Assembly: GCF_009765995.1 (NCBI RefSeq)
Contig: NZ_LMUI01000048.1
Coordinates: 186,001-250,000, forward strand
Source: Methylocapsa sp. S129
GTDB lineage: Bacteria; Pseudomonadota; Alphaproteobacteria; Rhizobiales; Beijerinckiaceae
Reading direction: 5' to 3'
Length of the DNA stretch: 64,000 nt
Both the position numbers and the translations under genes were made by a program. Position 1 is the stretch's first letter. Each line of letters begins with the position of its first letter. This document shows, piece by piece, positions 7,411 through 14,312 of the stretch. The notes beneath the pieces are model-generated. The model was given only the letters and a program-made list of their open reading frames with translations. It searched no databases and was not told where the DNA came from.

Positions 7411-7791
7411 CGCGCCGCCTTCGGCGGTGGCCAGAAGGACCATCATTGACAAGCTCTCAAGGGTGAAACACGCTCCGCCATGCGAAACGATGGGTCACAC
7501 CCGACCGTTTCCCGTTACGGCGCCTTCAATTAACGTACCGCGCTTTCGGCGCGCGCGCCGCGCGGATGAATCGGCGGGCGCGGGAGATTGAATGCGCTAT
7601 CGTCGGAACACGCGAAATACGGGAACGGGATCGGCGCCAGGGCTTGTGATGCAACTCCCATCGTCATTGCGAGCGGAGCGAAGCAATCCAGAGGTCGTGC
7701 CCTTTGCCCAATGGTTCTTCGCGGTCGAAGAGCGAGTCCCGGCTAGCAATTGTCACGACCTCTGGATTGCTTCGCTCCGCTCGCAATGACG
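7411..7791. repeat. Palindrome copy B (left arm lost), direct repeat unit 2 and inverted repeat IR2
   Basis: From 7411 the loop sequence of the long palindrome is recognisable (CGCGCCGCCTTCGGCGGTGG), followed by only its right arm at 7443-7468; the left arm has been replaced by unrelated sequence. Direct repeat unit 2 continues to about 7745. It includes IR2, whose arms 7662-7699 and 7754-7791 are perfectly complementary over 38 bases and contain GAGCGGAGCGAAGCAATCC. The loop is 54 bases. No gene is seen between 7205 and 7967. Confidence 0.85.
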
Positions 7792-7967
7792 GTCGATCGT
7801 TTCTGCCGCAAATCATCAAGCTCTCATTCGCGACGCCGTCGACGGCACGCGGAATTTTCCGGCTTTTCGCGCATCGCCCAAACGCACTCGTCTGCTTTTA
7901 ATCCCGCATTGGTGTCCGCCTATAAAGTATGATAAAGTATGCTCGCTAGCTTAGAAGGAGGCACGCC

Positions 7968-8255
7968 ATGAGCAGGATCGAACGGATGACCATAACGATG
8001 CCGGCGGAAATGGCGGCATTGGTGAAGAGCGCCGTCGAGGCGGGCGATTACGCGTCCACCAGCGAAGTCGTTCGCGCCGCGCTGCGCGACTGGAAAACCA
8101 AGCGCGCGCTTCAGATCGAAGAATTGGCGGCGCTGAAGGCCGATATTGATGCGGGACTCGCCGATGTGGCGGCCGGCCGCGTGAAGGACTTCGATACGGC
8201 TCGCATCGTCGCGCGAGGGAGGAAACTATTAGCCGCCCGCTCGCCCTCCGTCTGA
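7968..8255 (+). CDS. parD: ParD-family antitoxin (type II toxin-antitoxin)
   Basis: The 95-residue protein opens with a ribbon-helix-helix, MTITMPAEMAALVKSAVEAG then YASTSEVVRAALRDW, followed by a charged helix and the typical ParD end DIDAGLADVAAGRVKDFD. It has a strong AGAAGGAGG Shine-Dalgarno just upstream. The direct repeat TATAAAGTATGATAAAGTATG at about 7920-7940 marks a probable promoter/operator. The partner parE begins inside its 3' end but is broken, so this is an antitoxin left without a working toxin, which may persist as a regulator or as immunity to a related toxin elsewhere. Confidence 0.92.
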   Translation: MSRIERMTITMPAEMAALVKSAVEAGDYASTSEVVRAALRDWKTKRALQIEELAALKADIDAGLADVAAGRVKDFDTARIVARGRKLLAARSPSV

Positions 8256-8386
8256 CCGAAGCGGCGGAAGCCGACCTCGCCGAAATCGGTTCGCCATTGC
8301 CGTTGAGGCCTCAGAGGCGACGGCGACGCGCATCATCGACAAGATCGAAACGACAGAGCGGGATGATTTACTGTGGAACCGGTGAT
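8228..8386 (+). pseudogene. parE: parE toxin remnant, frameshifted and truncated
   Basis: The frame from 8228 reads SRPLALRLTEAAEADLAEI, the N-terminus of ParE-type ribosome-independent toxins. After 8287 the family sequence continues in a different frame as FAIAVEASEATATRIIDKIE, so a small deletion has shifted it. The usual start codon position is ATT. Similarity stops at 8386, exactly where inverted repeat IR3 begins, so about half of the toxin is missing. The overlap with parD is the normal parDE arrangement. Confidence 0.8.
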
Positions 8387-8517
8387 CGTCATTGCGAGCG
8401 GAGCGAAGCAATCCAGCGATCGTGCCCTTTGCCTAATTGTTCTGGGCGGTCGAAGAGCGGAGTCCCGGTTAGCAACCGTCACGACCTCTGGATTGCTTCG
8501 CTCCGCTCGCAATGACG
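8387..8517. repeat. Large inverted repeat IR3, abutting the parE break
   Basis: Arms 8387-8424 and 8480-8517 are complementary over 38 bases with a couple of mismatches and match IR2 closely, including parts of the loop (GTGCCCTTTGCC). A lone additional arm (GAGCGGAGCGAAGCAATC) occurs near 8608-8626. From 8518 to 8809 I see no gene. Confidence 0.85.
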
Positions 8518-8809
8518 GTCGCGCCTGTCCGACGAGAGCGCGCGTCCCGGCGGACGATCGCGAGACGCAGCGTCCGGCGGCAGATAATCTCGCGCCGTCA
8601 TTAATTGCGAGCGGAGCGAAGCAATCTAGGCAGGGCTTACGGCGAAACATTCACGACGCTGAAATTGACGCCGTCATCAATTCCGTAAAAGGCTATGCAC
8701 GCTGGGCGTTGATCGCATCGCGCCCAACGCCAGTTGAAAAGCCCATCAATCGGACGCACACTTCTTTCCTTCACGCAGCGCGCAACGCTGCCTCACGGAG
8801 GGGCGGGGG

Positions 8810-9418
8810 ATGGCGAACAGGGCAATGCGTCTCAGGGTCGGGAGCGTTTTCTCGGCGTTCCTCGTCCCTTGCTTTTTCGTCGCGACGACAACGCCATGCG
8901 CGGCGCAGTCGGCAAACGTCTCCGAACTGTTCGGCGCGCGCGTCGAGGCCGTGGCGGGCGTCAAATCGCCGCTGATGCGCGGCGATTATGATGGCGACGG
9001 CAAAGCCGACGCCGTCTATTTCGTGAAGATTGCGCCGGCCGGCGACGGCAAATCCGTCGCGAGCGACGTGCATGTGATCAGCATCTATCATAGCGAGGCG
9101 CTGAGCGCGCAATCGTCCGGCCATGGCCTCGCCATCGTCTTGAACAATGGCCAAAAGTTCCTCGCCGTCGATTTTGAACAGGGCGCGCAGGGCTTCTTCG
9201 ACGCTCCAAGCTGGGCGGATATCGGGGGCTGGGACAAGACCTCGCCGCCGCCCCACTCCGCCAAACGCGGCTCGGCCGAGCTCAAAACCTATCCGTGCCT
9301 CGGCAAGGGGACCAAGGGCGACGTCATCCTGCTGCGCGACGAAGCGGGCATCGATGAGGCGTTGGCCTGGACCGGCAAGACCTTCAAGATGTGCGTCGAC
9401 CCGAATAACGATCCTTAA
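8810..9418 (+). CDS. Secreted protein with FG-GAP/EF-like DxDGDGxxD motif
   Basis: A 202-residue protein with an N-terminal signal peptide (hydrophobic VFSAFLVPCFFVATTTPCAAQ, cleavage likely after AAQ). Residues about 56-70 contain RGDYDGDGKADAVYFV, the calcium-binding motif of FG-GAP/VCBS repeats. The rest has beta-strand-like alternation and two late cysteines (TYPCLGKG and FKMCVDPN) that could pair in the periplasm. One repeat alone does not make a propeller, so it is best called an exported protein of unknown function. The next small membrane protein follows after 34 bases and may be co-transcribed. Confidence 0.75.
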   Translation: MANRAMRLRVGSVFSAFLVPCFFVATTTPCAAQSANVSELFGARVEAVAGVKSPLMRGDYDGDGKADAVYFVKIAPAGDGKSVASDVHVISIYHSEALSAQSSGHGLAIVLNNGQKFLAVDFEQGAQGFFDAPSWADIGGWDKTSPPPHSAKRGSAELKTYPCLGKGTKGDVILLRDEAGIDEALAWTGKTFKMCVDPNNDP

Positions 9419-9452
9419 GGCGGCCTGTCGCGCCGACAGGCGAAAGCGAGGG

Positions 9453-9719
9453 ATGATGGCCATCGATCCTGACCGGCGGATGAGTCCGGAGGAAATCCGG
9501 GCCGGCGCCCGCCGCGTGGCATGGGCCAGTCCGTTCCTGTTTCTGATCATGTTCTTCCTCGTGCGCCATCAAGGCTATACGATGGGCGCGGCGTTCCTGG
9601 TCGGCCTCGCCACGATCGCCGCCCCCTGGCTCCTCATCCTGCCGATCCTCCTATGGGGCGGACGGACGGTGGAAGGCTTGGGAATCCTCGCCGCGCTTCT
9701 GCGGATTTTCAGGGACTGA
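9453..9719 (+). CDS. Small membrane protein, two transmembrane segments
   Basis: An 88-residue protein. It has a short cytoplasmic N-terminus (DPDRRMSPEEIRAGARR), then two hydrophobic stretches (ASPFLFLIMFFLV and AAFLVGLATIAAPWLLILPILLW, given here in two parts as one long helix or a helical hairpin). AGCGAGGG precedes the double ATG at 9453/9456. I do not recognise the family. Its spacing from the secreted protein upstream suggests shared transcription. Confidence 0.65.
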   Translation: MMAIDPDRRMSPEEIRAGARRVAWASPFLFLIMFFLVRHQGYTMGAAFLVGLATIAAPWLLILPILLWGGRTVEGLGILAALLRIFRD

Positions 9720-9892
9720 AGGGCGGTCGGGCGACGGAGACAAAGACGAAGGACGGCCCGTCAGGCGCGCGCGAGTAAGCGCCAGACCCGCACTATGTCG
9801 GGACAAATGCGCCCGTAATCGCGGCGTTCATCTGCGTCCTCATCACTGTTGAGCGTTTCATAAGGATTTGGGTTGAGACGCCTTGCACGGGC

Positions 9893-9908
9893 GTATCATT
9901 TTTGATAC
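9893..9908. promoter_or_regulatory. Operator-like inverted repeat before the HigB/HigA-like pair
   Basis: GTATCA-TTTT-TGATAC is a perfect 6-bp inverted repeat ending nine bases before the toxin start, the usual place for an autoregulatory toxin-antitoxin operator. Binding by the downstream HTH antitoxin is inferred. Confidence 0.55.
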
Positions 9909-9916
9909 ATTAGGTC

Positions 9917-10267
9917 ATGACGGATAAGCTAACGCCTATCCCTCTCGTTTTCTGGAGATCCACCGCGGGGCGTGAACCGGTACGGGAGTGGTTGAACGAA
10001 CTGCCCCGTGACGATCAGCGGACGATCGGGCGCGACATCGCCAAAGTGCAATTTGGTTGGCCGATCGGACTGCCGGTGTGTCGGCCCTTGAGCCGCGGTC
10101 TCTGGGAAGTGCGATCATCATTGCCGAGCAAGCGCGAGGCGCGCGTTCTTTTTGGCTTCGATGACGGCATGCTGATCGCGCTGCACGCGTTCATCAAGAA
10201 GACGAGAGAAACGCCGGCGGACAACCTGACGCTTGCCCGGCAGCGATTGAAAGAGGCGACATCATGA
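9917..10267 (+). CDS. RelE/HigB-like toxin (phage Gp49-like family)
   Basis: A 116-residue protein with the family pattern PLVFWRSTAGREPVREWLNEL near the N-terminus, LSRGLWEVRSSL in the middle and REARVLFGFDDGMLIALHAFIKKTRETP near the C-terminus (shown in parts: VLFGF, LIALHAFIKKT, TP). These are the hallmarks of HigB-type mRNA interferases that cut ribosome-bound mRNA. Its stop overlaps the antitoxin start by four bases (ATGA). It appears intact. Confidence 0.92.
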   Translation: MTDKLTPIPLVFWRSTAGREPVREWLNELPRDDQRTIGRDIAKVQFGWPIGLPVCRPLSRGLWEVRSSLPSKREARVLFGFDDGMLIALHAFIKKTRETPADNLTLARQRLKEATS

Positions 10268-10551
10268 CGAAGACGAATCCGCATATCGGTTCGACCTTCG
10301 AAAGCTGGCTCGATGAAGCCGGCATTCGCGAGGAGGTTACGGCGGCCGCCGCCAAGTCTGTGATTGCGGCGCAGATCGGCGAGGAAATGAAAAAGCAGAA
10401 TATCAGCAAAGCTCGGATGGCTGAGATGATGCAGACCAGCCGCGCTCAGGTCGATCGGTTGCTCGATCCCGAGAACGGCAGCGCCACGCTTGAAACCCTC
10501 ATGCGCGCGGCGCGGATCGTCGGGCGCCGGCTGCGGCTCGAATTGGTTTGA
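10264..10551 (+). CDS. HTH (XRE-type) antitoxin partner
   Basis: A 95-residue protein with a lambda-repressor-like helix-turn-helix: ISKARMAEMMQTSRAQVDRLL followed by GSATLETLMRAARIVGRRL. The N-terminal 50 residues probably wrap the toxin. Toxin-before-antitoxin order and the 4-base overlap are typical of HigBA loci. It most likely represses its own promoter at the inverted repeat at 9893-9908. Confidence 0.9.
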   Translation: MTKTNPHIGSTFESWLDEAGIREEVTAAAAKSVIAAQIGEEMKKQNISKARMAEMMQTSRAQVDRLLDPENGSATLETLMRAARIVGRRLRLELV

Positions 10552-10560
10552 GGGGATGGA

Positions 10561-10578
10561 CGCCGAATAGATTCGGCG
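10561..10578. terminator. Hairpin between convergent genes
   Basis: CGCCGAA-TAGA-TTCGGCG lies between the antitoxin stop and the convergent gcdH stop. Position suggests a bidirectional terminator, but no T-run follows. Confidence 0.4.
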
Positions 10579-10609
10579 CGCCGCTATCGTCCAGACAAGC
10601 CCGCTCCCC

Positions 10610-11800
10610 TCAAAAAAACGCCTGCAGCCCCGTCTGCGCGCGTCCGAGGATCAGCGCATGCACGTCATGCGCCCCTTCATAGGTGTTGACGGTCTCCAGA
10701 TTCTGCGCGTGGCGCATCACGTGATAACCGCCCGAAATGCCGTTGGCGCCATGGATGTCGCGCGCGGCGCGGGCGATGTCGAGCGCCTTGCCGCAATTGT
10801 TGCGCTTGACGAGCGAGATCATCTCCGGCGCCCATTGGCCCTCGTCCATCAGGCGGCCGACGCGTAAGGACGCCTGCAGGCCGAGCGCGATTTCCGTCTG
10901 CATGTCGGCGAGTTTCTTTTGCACGAGCTGGGTCGCGGCGAGCGGCCGTCCGAATTGCTTGCGCCCCAGCGCATATTCGCGCGACCGGCGCCAGCAATCC
11001 TCCGCCGCGCCCATCGCGCCCCAGGAAATGCCGTAGCGCGCCCGGTTGAGGCAGCCGAACGGGCCCTTCAGCCCGCTGACATTGGGCAGCAGATGGCTGG
11101 CGGGGATTTCGACGCCGTCCATCACGACTTCGCCGGTGATCGAGGCGCGCAGCGAAAGCTTGCCGTCGATCTTGGGGGCCGAAAGGCCCTTCATGCCCTT
11201 CTCCAGGATGAAGCCGCGAATCTGCCCGCCATGACCTGAGGATTTCGCCCAGATCACAAAGACGTCGGCGATCGGCGCGTTGGAGATCCAGAGTTTTGAT
11301 CCGGTCAGCCGGTAGCCGCCATCGACCGGCTCGGCCTTGGTCTTCATCGAGCCGGGATCGGAGCCGGACTCGGCCTCGGTCAGGCCGAAACAGCCGATCC
11401 ATTCGCCGCTCGCCAGTTTCGGCAGATATTTCTCGCGCTGCGCCTCGTCGCCATAGGCGGAGATCGGATACATGACGAGCGAGGATTGCACGCTCATCAT
11501 CGAGCGATAGCCCGAATCGACCCGTTCGACCTCGCGCGCGACCAGCCCGTAGGCGACATAATTGGCGTTCGCGCAGCCATATTTCTCCGGCAGCGTCACG
11601 CCCAGCAGCCCCAGCGCGCCCATTTCCCGGAAAATCTCCGGTTCGACTTTCTCTTTTTCGTAAGCATCGACAATGCGGGGCAGGAGCTTTTCCTGCGCAT
11701 AGGCCTGCGCCGTATCGCGAATGGACCGCTCGTCCTCGGTCAATTGCGATTCAAGATGGAACGGGTCTTCCCACTGGAACCCGGTGGCGTCGGAACTCAT
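10610..11800 (-). CDS. gcdH: Glutaryl-CoA dehydrogenase
   Basis: A 396-residue acyl-CoA dehydrogenase. It oxidises and decarboxylates glutaryl-CoA to crotonyl-CoA in lysine, tryptophan and aromatic catabolism, using FAD. The start [14 protein letters not shown] and the [32 protein letters not shown] and [18 protein letters not shown] segments match the family. The C-terminal [19 protein letters not shown] contains the catalytic Glu and is the signature that separates this enzyme from other acyl-CoA dehydrogenases. The ATG at 11798-11800 is chosen because upstream frame reads through repeat sequence. No electron-transfer flavoprotein or CaiB-type transferase is next to it. Confidence 0.95.
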   Translation of the reverse strand: MSSDATGFQWEDPFHLESQLTEDERSIRDTAQAYAQEKLLPRIVDAYEKEKVEPEIFREMGALGLLGVTLPEKYGCANANYVAYGLVAREVERVDSGYRSMMSVQSSLVMYPISAYGDEAQREKYLPKLASGEWIGCFGLTEAESGSDPGSMKTKAEPVDGGYRLTGSKLWISNAPIADVFVIWAKSSGHGGQIRGFILEKGMKGLSAPKIDGKLSLRASITGEVVMDGVEIPASHLLPNVSGLKGPFGCLNRARYGISWGAMGAAEDCWRRSREYALGRKQFGRPLAATQLVQKKLADMQTEIALGLQASLRVGRLMDEGQWAPEMISLVKRNNCGKALDIARAARDIHGANGISGGYHVMRHAQNLETVNTYEGAHDVHALILGRAQTGLQAFF

Positions 11801-11930
11801 GGCTTGCGTCCTTGATGCGGCGGTTGCTGCGACAGCTATGGCCGGGCTGGGGCGGCTTTTCAAGCGGGCGATTGAGACGAATGACCCCTCAGCGGACACG
11901 GATTTGCGCGATAGGATTAAAGCGCAGGAA

Positions 11931-12398
11931 TTCCCTCCCCCCTTGTGGGGGAGGGTTAGGGAGGGGGGGGCGCGCATGCCTAACCGGTTAAAGCCGATTG
12001 CGCGCAAACTAAGGACAAACGCGACCGACGCCGAACGCCGCCTTTGGAATGGCGTCAGACGCGAACAGATCGGCGGCTTCAGGTTTCGGCGCCAGGTCAT
12101 CCTCAAGGGCTTCGTCGTGGACTTCGCCTGCCACGAGGCGCGACTGGTCGTCGAAGTCGACGGCGCTACACATTCGACCGATGCCGAACGCGTGCGCGAC
12201 GGGATGCGCTCCGTCGCGTTGAACTCGCAAGGCTATGGCGTTCTGCGATTTATGAATGACGAGATTTTCCACAATATCGACGGCGTGTTGGAAACCATTC
12301 GATTGAAGCTGATTGAACTGAGGCCGCGCTTGGAAGGCGACGCTTTCGAGGGCGGCGCGACCCCCCTCCCTAACCCTCCCCCACAAGGGGGGAGGGAA
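11931..12398. repeat. Inverted-repeat cassette 1 enclosing a DUF559 gene
   Basis: The left repeat 11931-11975 (CCTTGTGGGGGAGGGTTAGG core) and its reverse complement at 12355-12398 bracket exactly one gene. The left repeat ends at the base before the ATG and provides the purine-rich Shine-Dalgarno (GGGAGGGG). The right repeat encodes the protein's last 14 residues and the TAG follows immediately. Cassette 2 (48427-48893) has the same design, and 55861-55990 is an empty pair of the same repeats. Confidence 0.85.
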
Positions 12399-12401
12399 TA
12401 G
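11976..12401 (+). CDS. DUF559 family endonuclease-like protein, copy 1
   Basis: A 141-residue protein of the DUF559 family, which is related to Vsr and other PD-(D/E)XK nucleases. Candidate active-site residues are Asp49 (FVVDF), Glu60 and Asp62 (VVEVDG), with His66 in THSTDAER. The N-terminal part ([20 protein letters not shown]) and the FRFRRQ strand match the family. Residues 128-141 ([14 protein letters not shown]) are encoded by the flanking repeat. By my count copy 2 at 48424-48849 differs at 14 of 141 positions, mostly in the C-terminal half, and all four candidate active-site residues are kept. Cellular function of the family is unknown. It lies divergent from gcdH and upstream of hrcA with no operon link. 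Confidence 0.9.
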   Translation: MPNRLKPIARKLRTNATDAERRLWNGVRREQIGGFRFRRQVILKGFVVDFACHEARLVVEVDGATHSTDAERVRDGMRSVALNSQGYGVLRFMNDEIFHNIDGVLETIRLKLIELRPRLEGDAFEGGATPLPNPPPQGGRE

Positions 12402-12536
12402 CGCCAACGTCTTGGAAAACCTCAACATGACAACCGGGGACAAGCCCGGCCATGACGTAAGAGGGGCCGGAATGAGGACCGCTGGCCTGCCCGCCCCCGC
12501 TTGCACTGGCGCCGCCTTCTCGGCATGGTGGCACCC

Positions 12537-13622
12537 ATGAGCGGACCCCCCGACAAAATGGCCGAGCCGCGCGCCCTGGCGAACCTGGATTCGCGCTCGC
12601 GCGACATTTTCCGGCGCATCGTCGATTCCTATCTCGTCAATGGCGAGCCCGTCGGTTCGCGCAACCTCTCGCGCCTGCTGCCGATCTCGCTGTCGCCGGC
12701 CTCCGTCCGCAATGTGATGCAGGATCTCGAGGAGCTCGGGCTCATTTACGCCCCGCACACCAGCGCGGGCAGGATGCCGACAGAACTTGGCCTGCGCTTC
12801 TTCGTCGACGCGCTGCTCGAATTTGGCGACCTGACCCGCGCCGACCGCGCGCGCATCGACAATGGCGTCAAGGCCGCCGCCGAAGGGCGCGGCTTTGAAG
12901 GCGCCCTGACCGGGACGATGAGCCTTCTGTCGAATCTGACGCGCGGGGCGGGCGTCGTTCTGACCAGCAAGGACAATGTCCGGCTGAAACATATCGAATT
13001 CGTCCGCCTTGAGCCGGCAAAGGCGCTGGCGGTGCTGGTCTCCGAGGACGGCTCGGTCGAAAACCGCATCATCGACACGCCCGCCGGCATGCCCGCTTCC
13101 GCTTTGGTCGAGGCGGCCAATTATCTGAACGCGCGGGTGCGCGGCCGCACCCTCGCCGAAGCGCGCGCCGACATCGAGGCCGCGCGCCGGGCGGCGCAGA
13201 ACGAGCTGGACGGCCTGGCGGCGCGCCTTGTCGATGCCGGGCTGGCGTCCTGGGCGGGCGTCGAGGAATCGCGCCAGCAATTGATCGTGCGCGGTCAGGC
13301 CAATCTGCTCGACGATTTGCGCGCCAACGACGATCTCGATCGCATCCGGTTGCTTTTCGCCGATCTCGAGACGAAAACCGACGTCATCGATCTGCTCCAC
13401 CGGGCGGAAATCGGCGACGGCGTCAAAATCTTCATCGGTTCGGAGAACAAGCTTTTTTCGCTTTCGGGCTCGTCGATGATCGCCGCGCCTTTGCGCGACG
13501 GCGAGCAGAAAATCGCAGGTGTGCTCGGCGTCATCGGGCCGACCCGTCTCAATTATGCGCGGATCGTCCCGATGGTGGAATATACGGCGCGGGCGCTCGG
13601 CGACCTGATGCGCGTGCGCTGA
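12537..13622 (+). CDS. hrcA: Heat-inducible transcription repressor HrcA
   Basis: A 361-residue HrcA, which represses groESL-type heat-shock genes by binding CIRCE elements. The N-terminal winged helix ([22 protein letters not shown], in parts [13 protein letters not shown] and [11 protein letters not shown]) and the recognition segment [20 protein letters not shown] are typical, followed by [18 protein letters not shown]. The C-terminal GAF-like domain ends [21 protein letters not shown] start at ATG 12537 ([12 protein letters not shown]); an alternative internal ATG at 12558 is possible. grpE usually follows hrcA in relatives but does not here. No CIRCE repeat is visible upstream. Confidence 0.96.
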   Translation: MSGPPDKMAEPRALANLDSRSRDIFRRIVDSYLVNGEPVGSRNLSRLLPISLSPASVRNVMQDLEELGLIYAPHTSAGRMPTELGLRFFVDALLEFGDLTRADRARIDNGVKAAAEGRGFEGALTGTMSLLSNLTRGAGVVLTSKDNVRLKHIEFVRLEPAKALAVLVSEDGSVENRIIDTPAGMPASALVEAANYLNARVRGRTLAEARADIEAARRAAQNELDGLAARLVDAGLASWAGVEESRQQLIVRGQANLLDDLRANDDLDRIRLLFADLETKTDVIDLLHRAEIGDGVKIFIGSENKLFSLSGSSMIAAPLRDGEQKIAGVLGVIGPTRLNYARIVPMVEYTARALGDLMRVR

Positions 13623-13681
13623 ATTCTAGGCGCGCGCGGGCCAGGCGATCAGGGCGAACGATCAAGGAAAGGGAGAACGGA

Positions 13682-14260
13682 ATGACGGATTCACCAGTTC
13701 CGGGGCGAGAGGTTCATAGCCTTGGCGGCGCCATGCACCGGTTGCAGAATAAATGGGGCGCCATCGTCGCCTTCGGCGTGCTGCTGATCCTGCTCGGCGT
13801 CGCCGCGACGGTTTTCGCGCTGGCGGCGACGATCGCCACCGTCACCATCAATGGCGTGGTTTTCCTGATCGCCGGCGCGGCCGAAATCGGCATCGGCACA
13901 CATTCGCGAGGCTGGGGCCAATTTTTCCTGTGGGTCCTCGGCGGCGTGCTTTATCTCCTCGTCGGCCTGATCTGCATCTTCAACCCGATTTTCGCCTCGA
14001 CCGTGCTGACTTTGATGCTGGGCGCTGGCCTGATCGCGGCGGGCGTGGTGCGCGGCTACCTCGCATCGCAGCTTCCCGCCGATCATCCGCGCGCGATGGT
14101 CTTCCTTGCCGGCGCCGTGACGGTCCTGCTCGGCCTGATCATCGTCATTCATTGGCCGGCCGATTCCATCTGGGTGCTCGGAACCTTGCTCGGCGTTGAT
14201 CTGTTATTCAACGGCGCGGGCTGGGTGCGCTTCGGCCTCGGGCTGCGCGCCCGGCGCTGA
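13682..14260 (+). CDS. HdeD-family membrane protein
   Basis: A 192-residue protein with six predicted transmembrane helices, beginning WGAIVAFGVLLILLGVAATV and continuing through VFLIAGAAEIGIG, WVLGGVLYLLVGLICIFNP and GAGLIAAGVVRGYLA. The regular helix pairs, the Pro in IFNP, and the end DLLFNGAGWVRFGL fit the DUF308/HdeD family, named for an acid-resistance protein of E. coli. Role here is unproven. AAGGAAAGGGAG precedes the ATG. ppdK starts 52 bases downstream on the same strand, so co-transcription is possible. Confidence 0.85.
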   Translation: MTDSPVPGREVHSLGGAMHRLQNKWGAIVAFGVLLILLGVAATVFALAATIATVTINGVVFLIAGAAEIGIGTHSRGWGQFFLWVLGGVLYLLVGLICIFNPIFASTVLTLMLGAGLIAAGVVRGYLASQLPADHPRAMVFLAGAVTVLLGLIIVIHWPADSIWVLGTLLGVDLLFNGAGWVRFGLGLRARR

Positions 14261-14312
14261 CCGGCGCCGCGGCGGCCTTCATTCTGTTCAGGAACGGACC
14301 AGGGAATCGACA

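Noticed and set aside
6199-8630. CRISPR array in the repeat-dense region
   Set aside because: The repeats are long, inverted and irregularly spaced, with no uniform spacers and no cas genes.
8518-8640. Possible rest of parE beyond IR3
   Set aside because: A faint resemblance (DDRETQRPAADNLA) to the ParE C-terminus is too weak and needs further gaps, so I did not extend the pseudogene.
12501-12536. Upstream start for HrcA
   Set aside because: The first twelve residues ([12 protein letters not shown]) are not typical of HrcA; ATG 12537 or 12558 suits the family better.
14196-14312. A longer PPDK start
   Set aside because: The extra residues are a shadow of the HdeD-like gene; the family start MTKWVYSFGG is at 14313.
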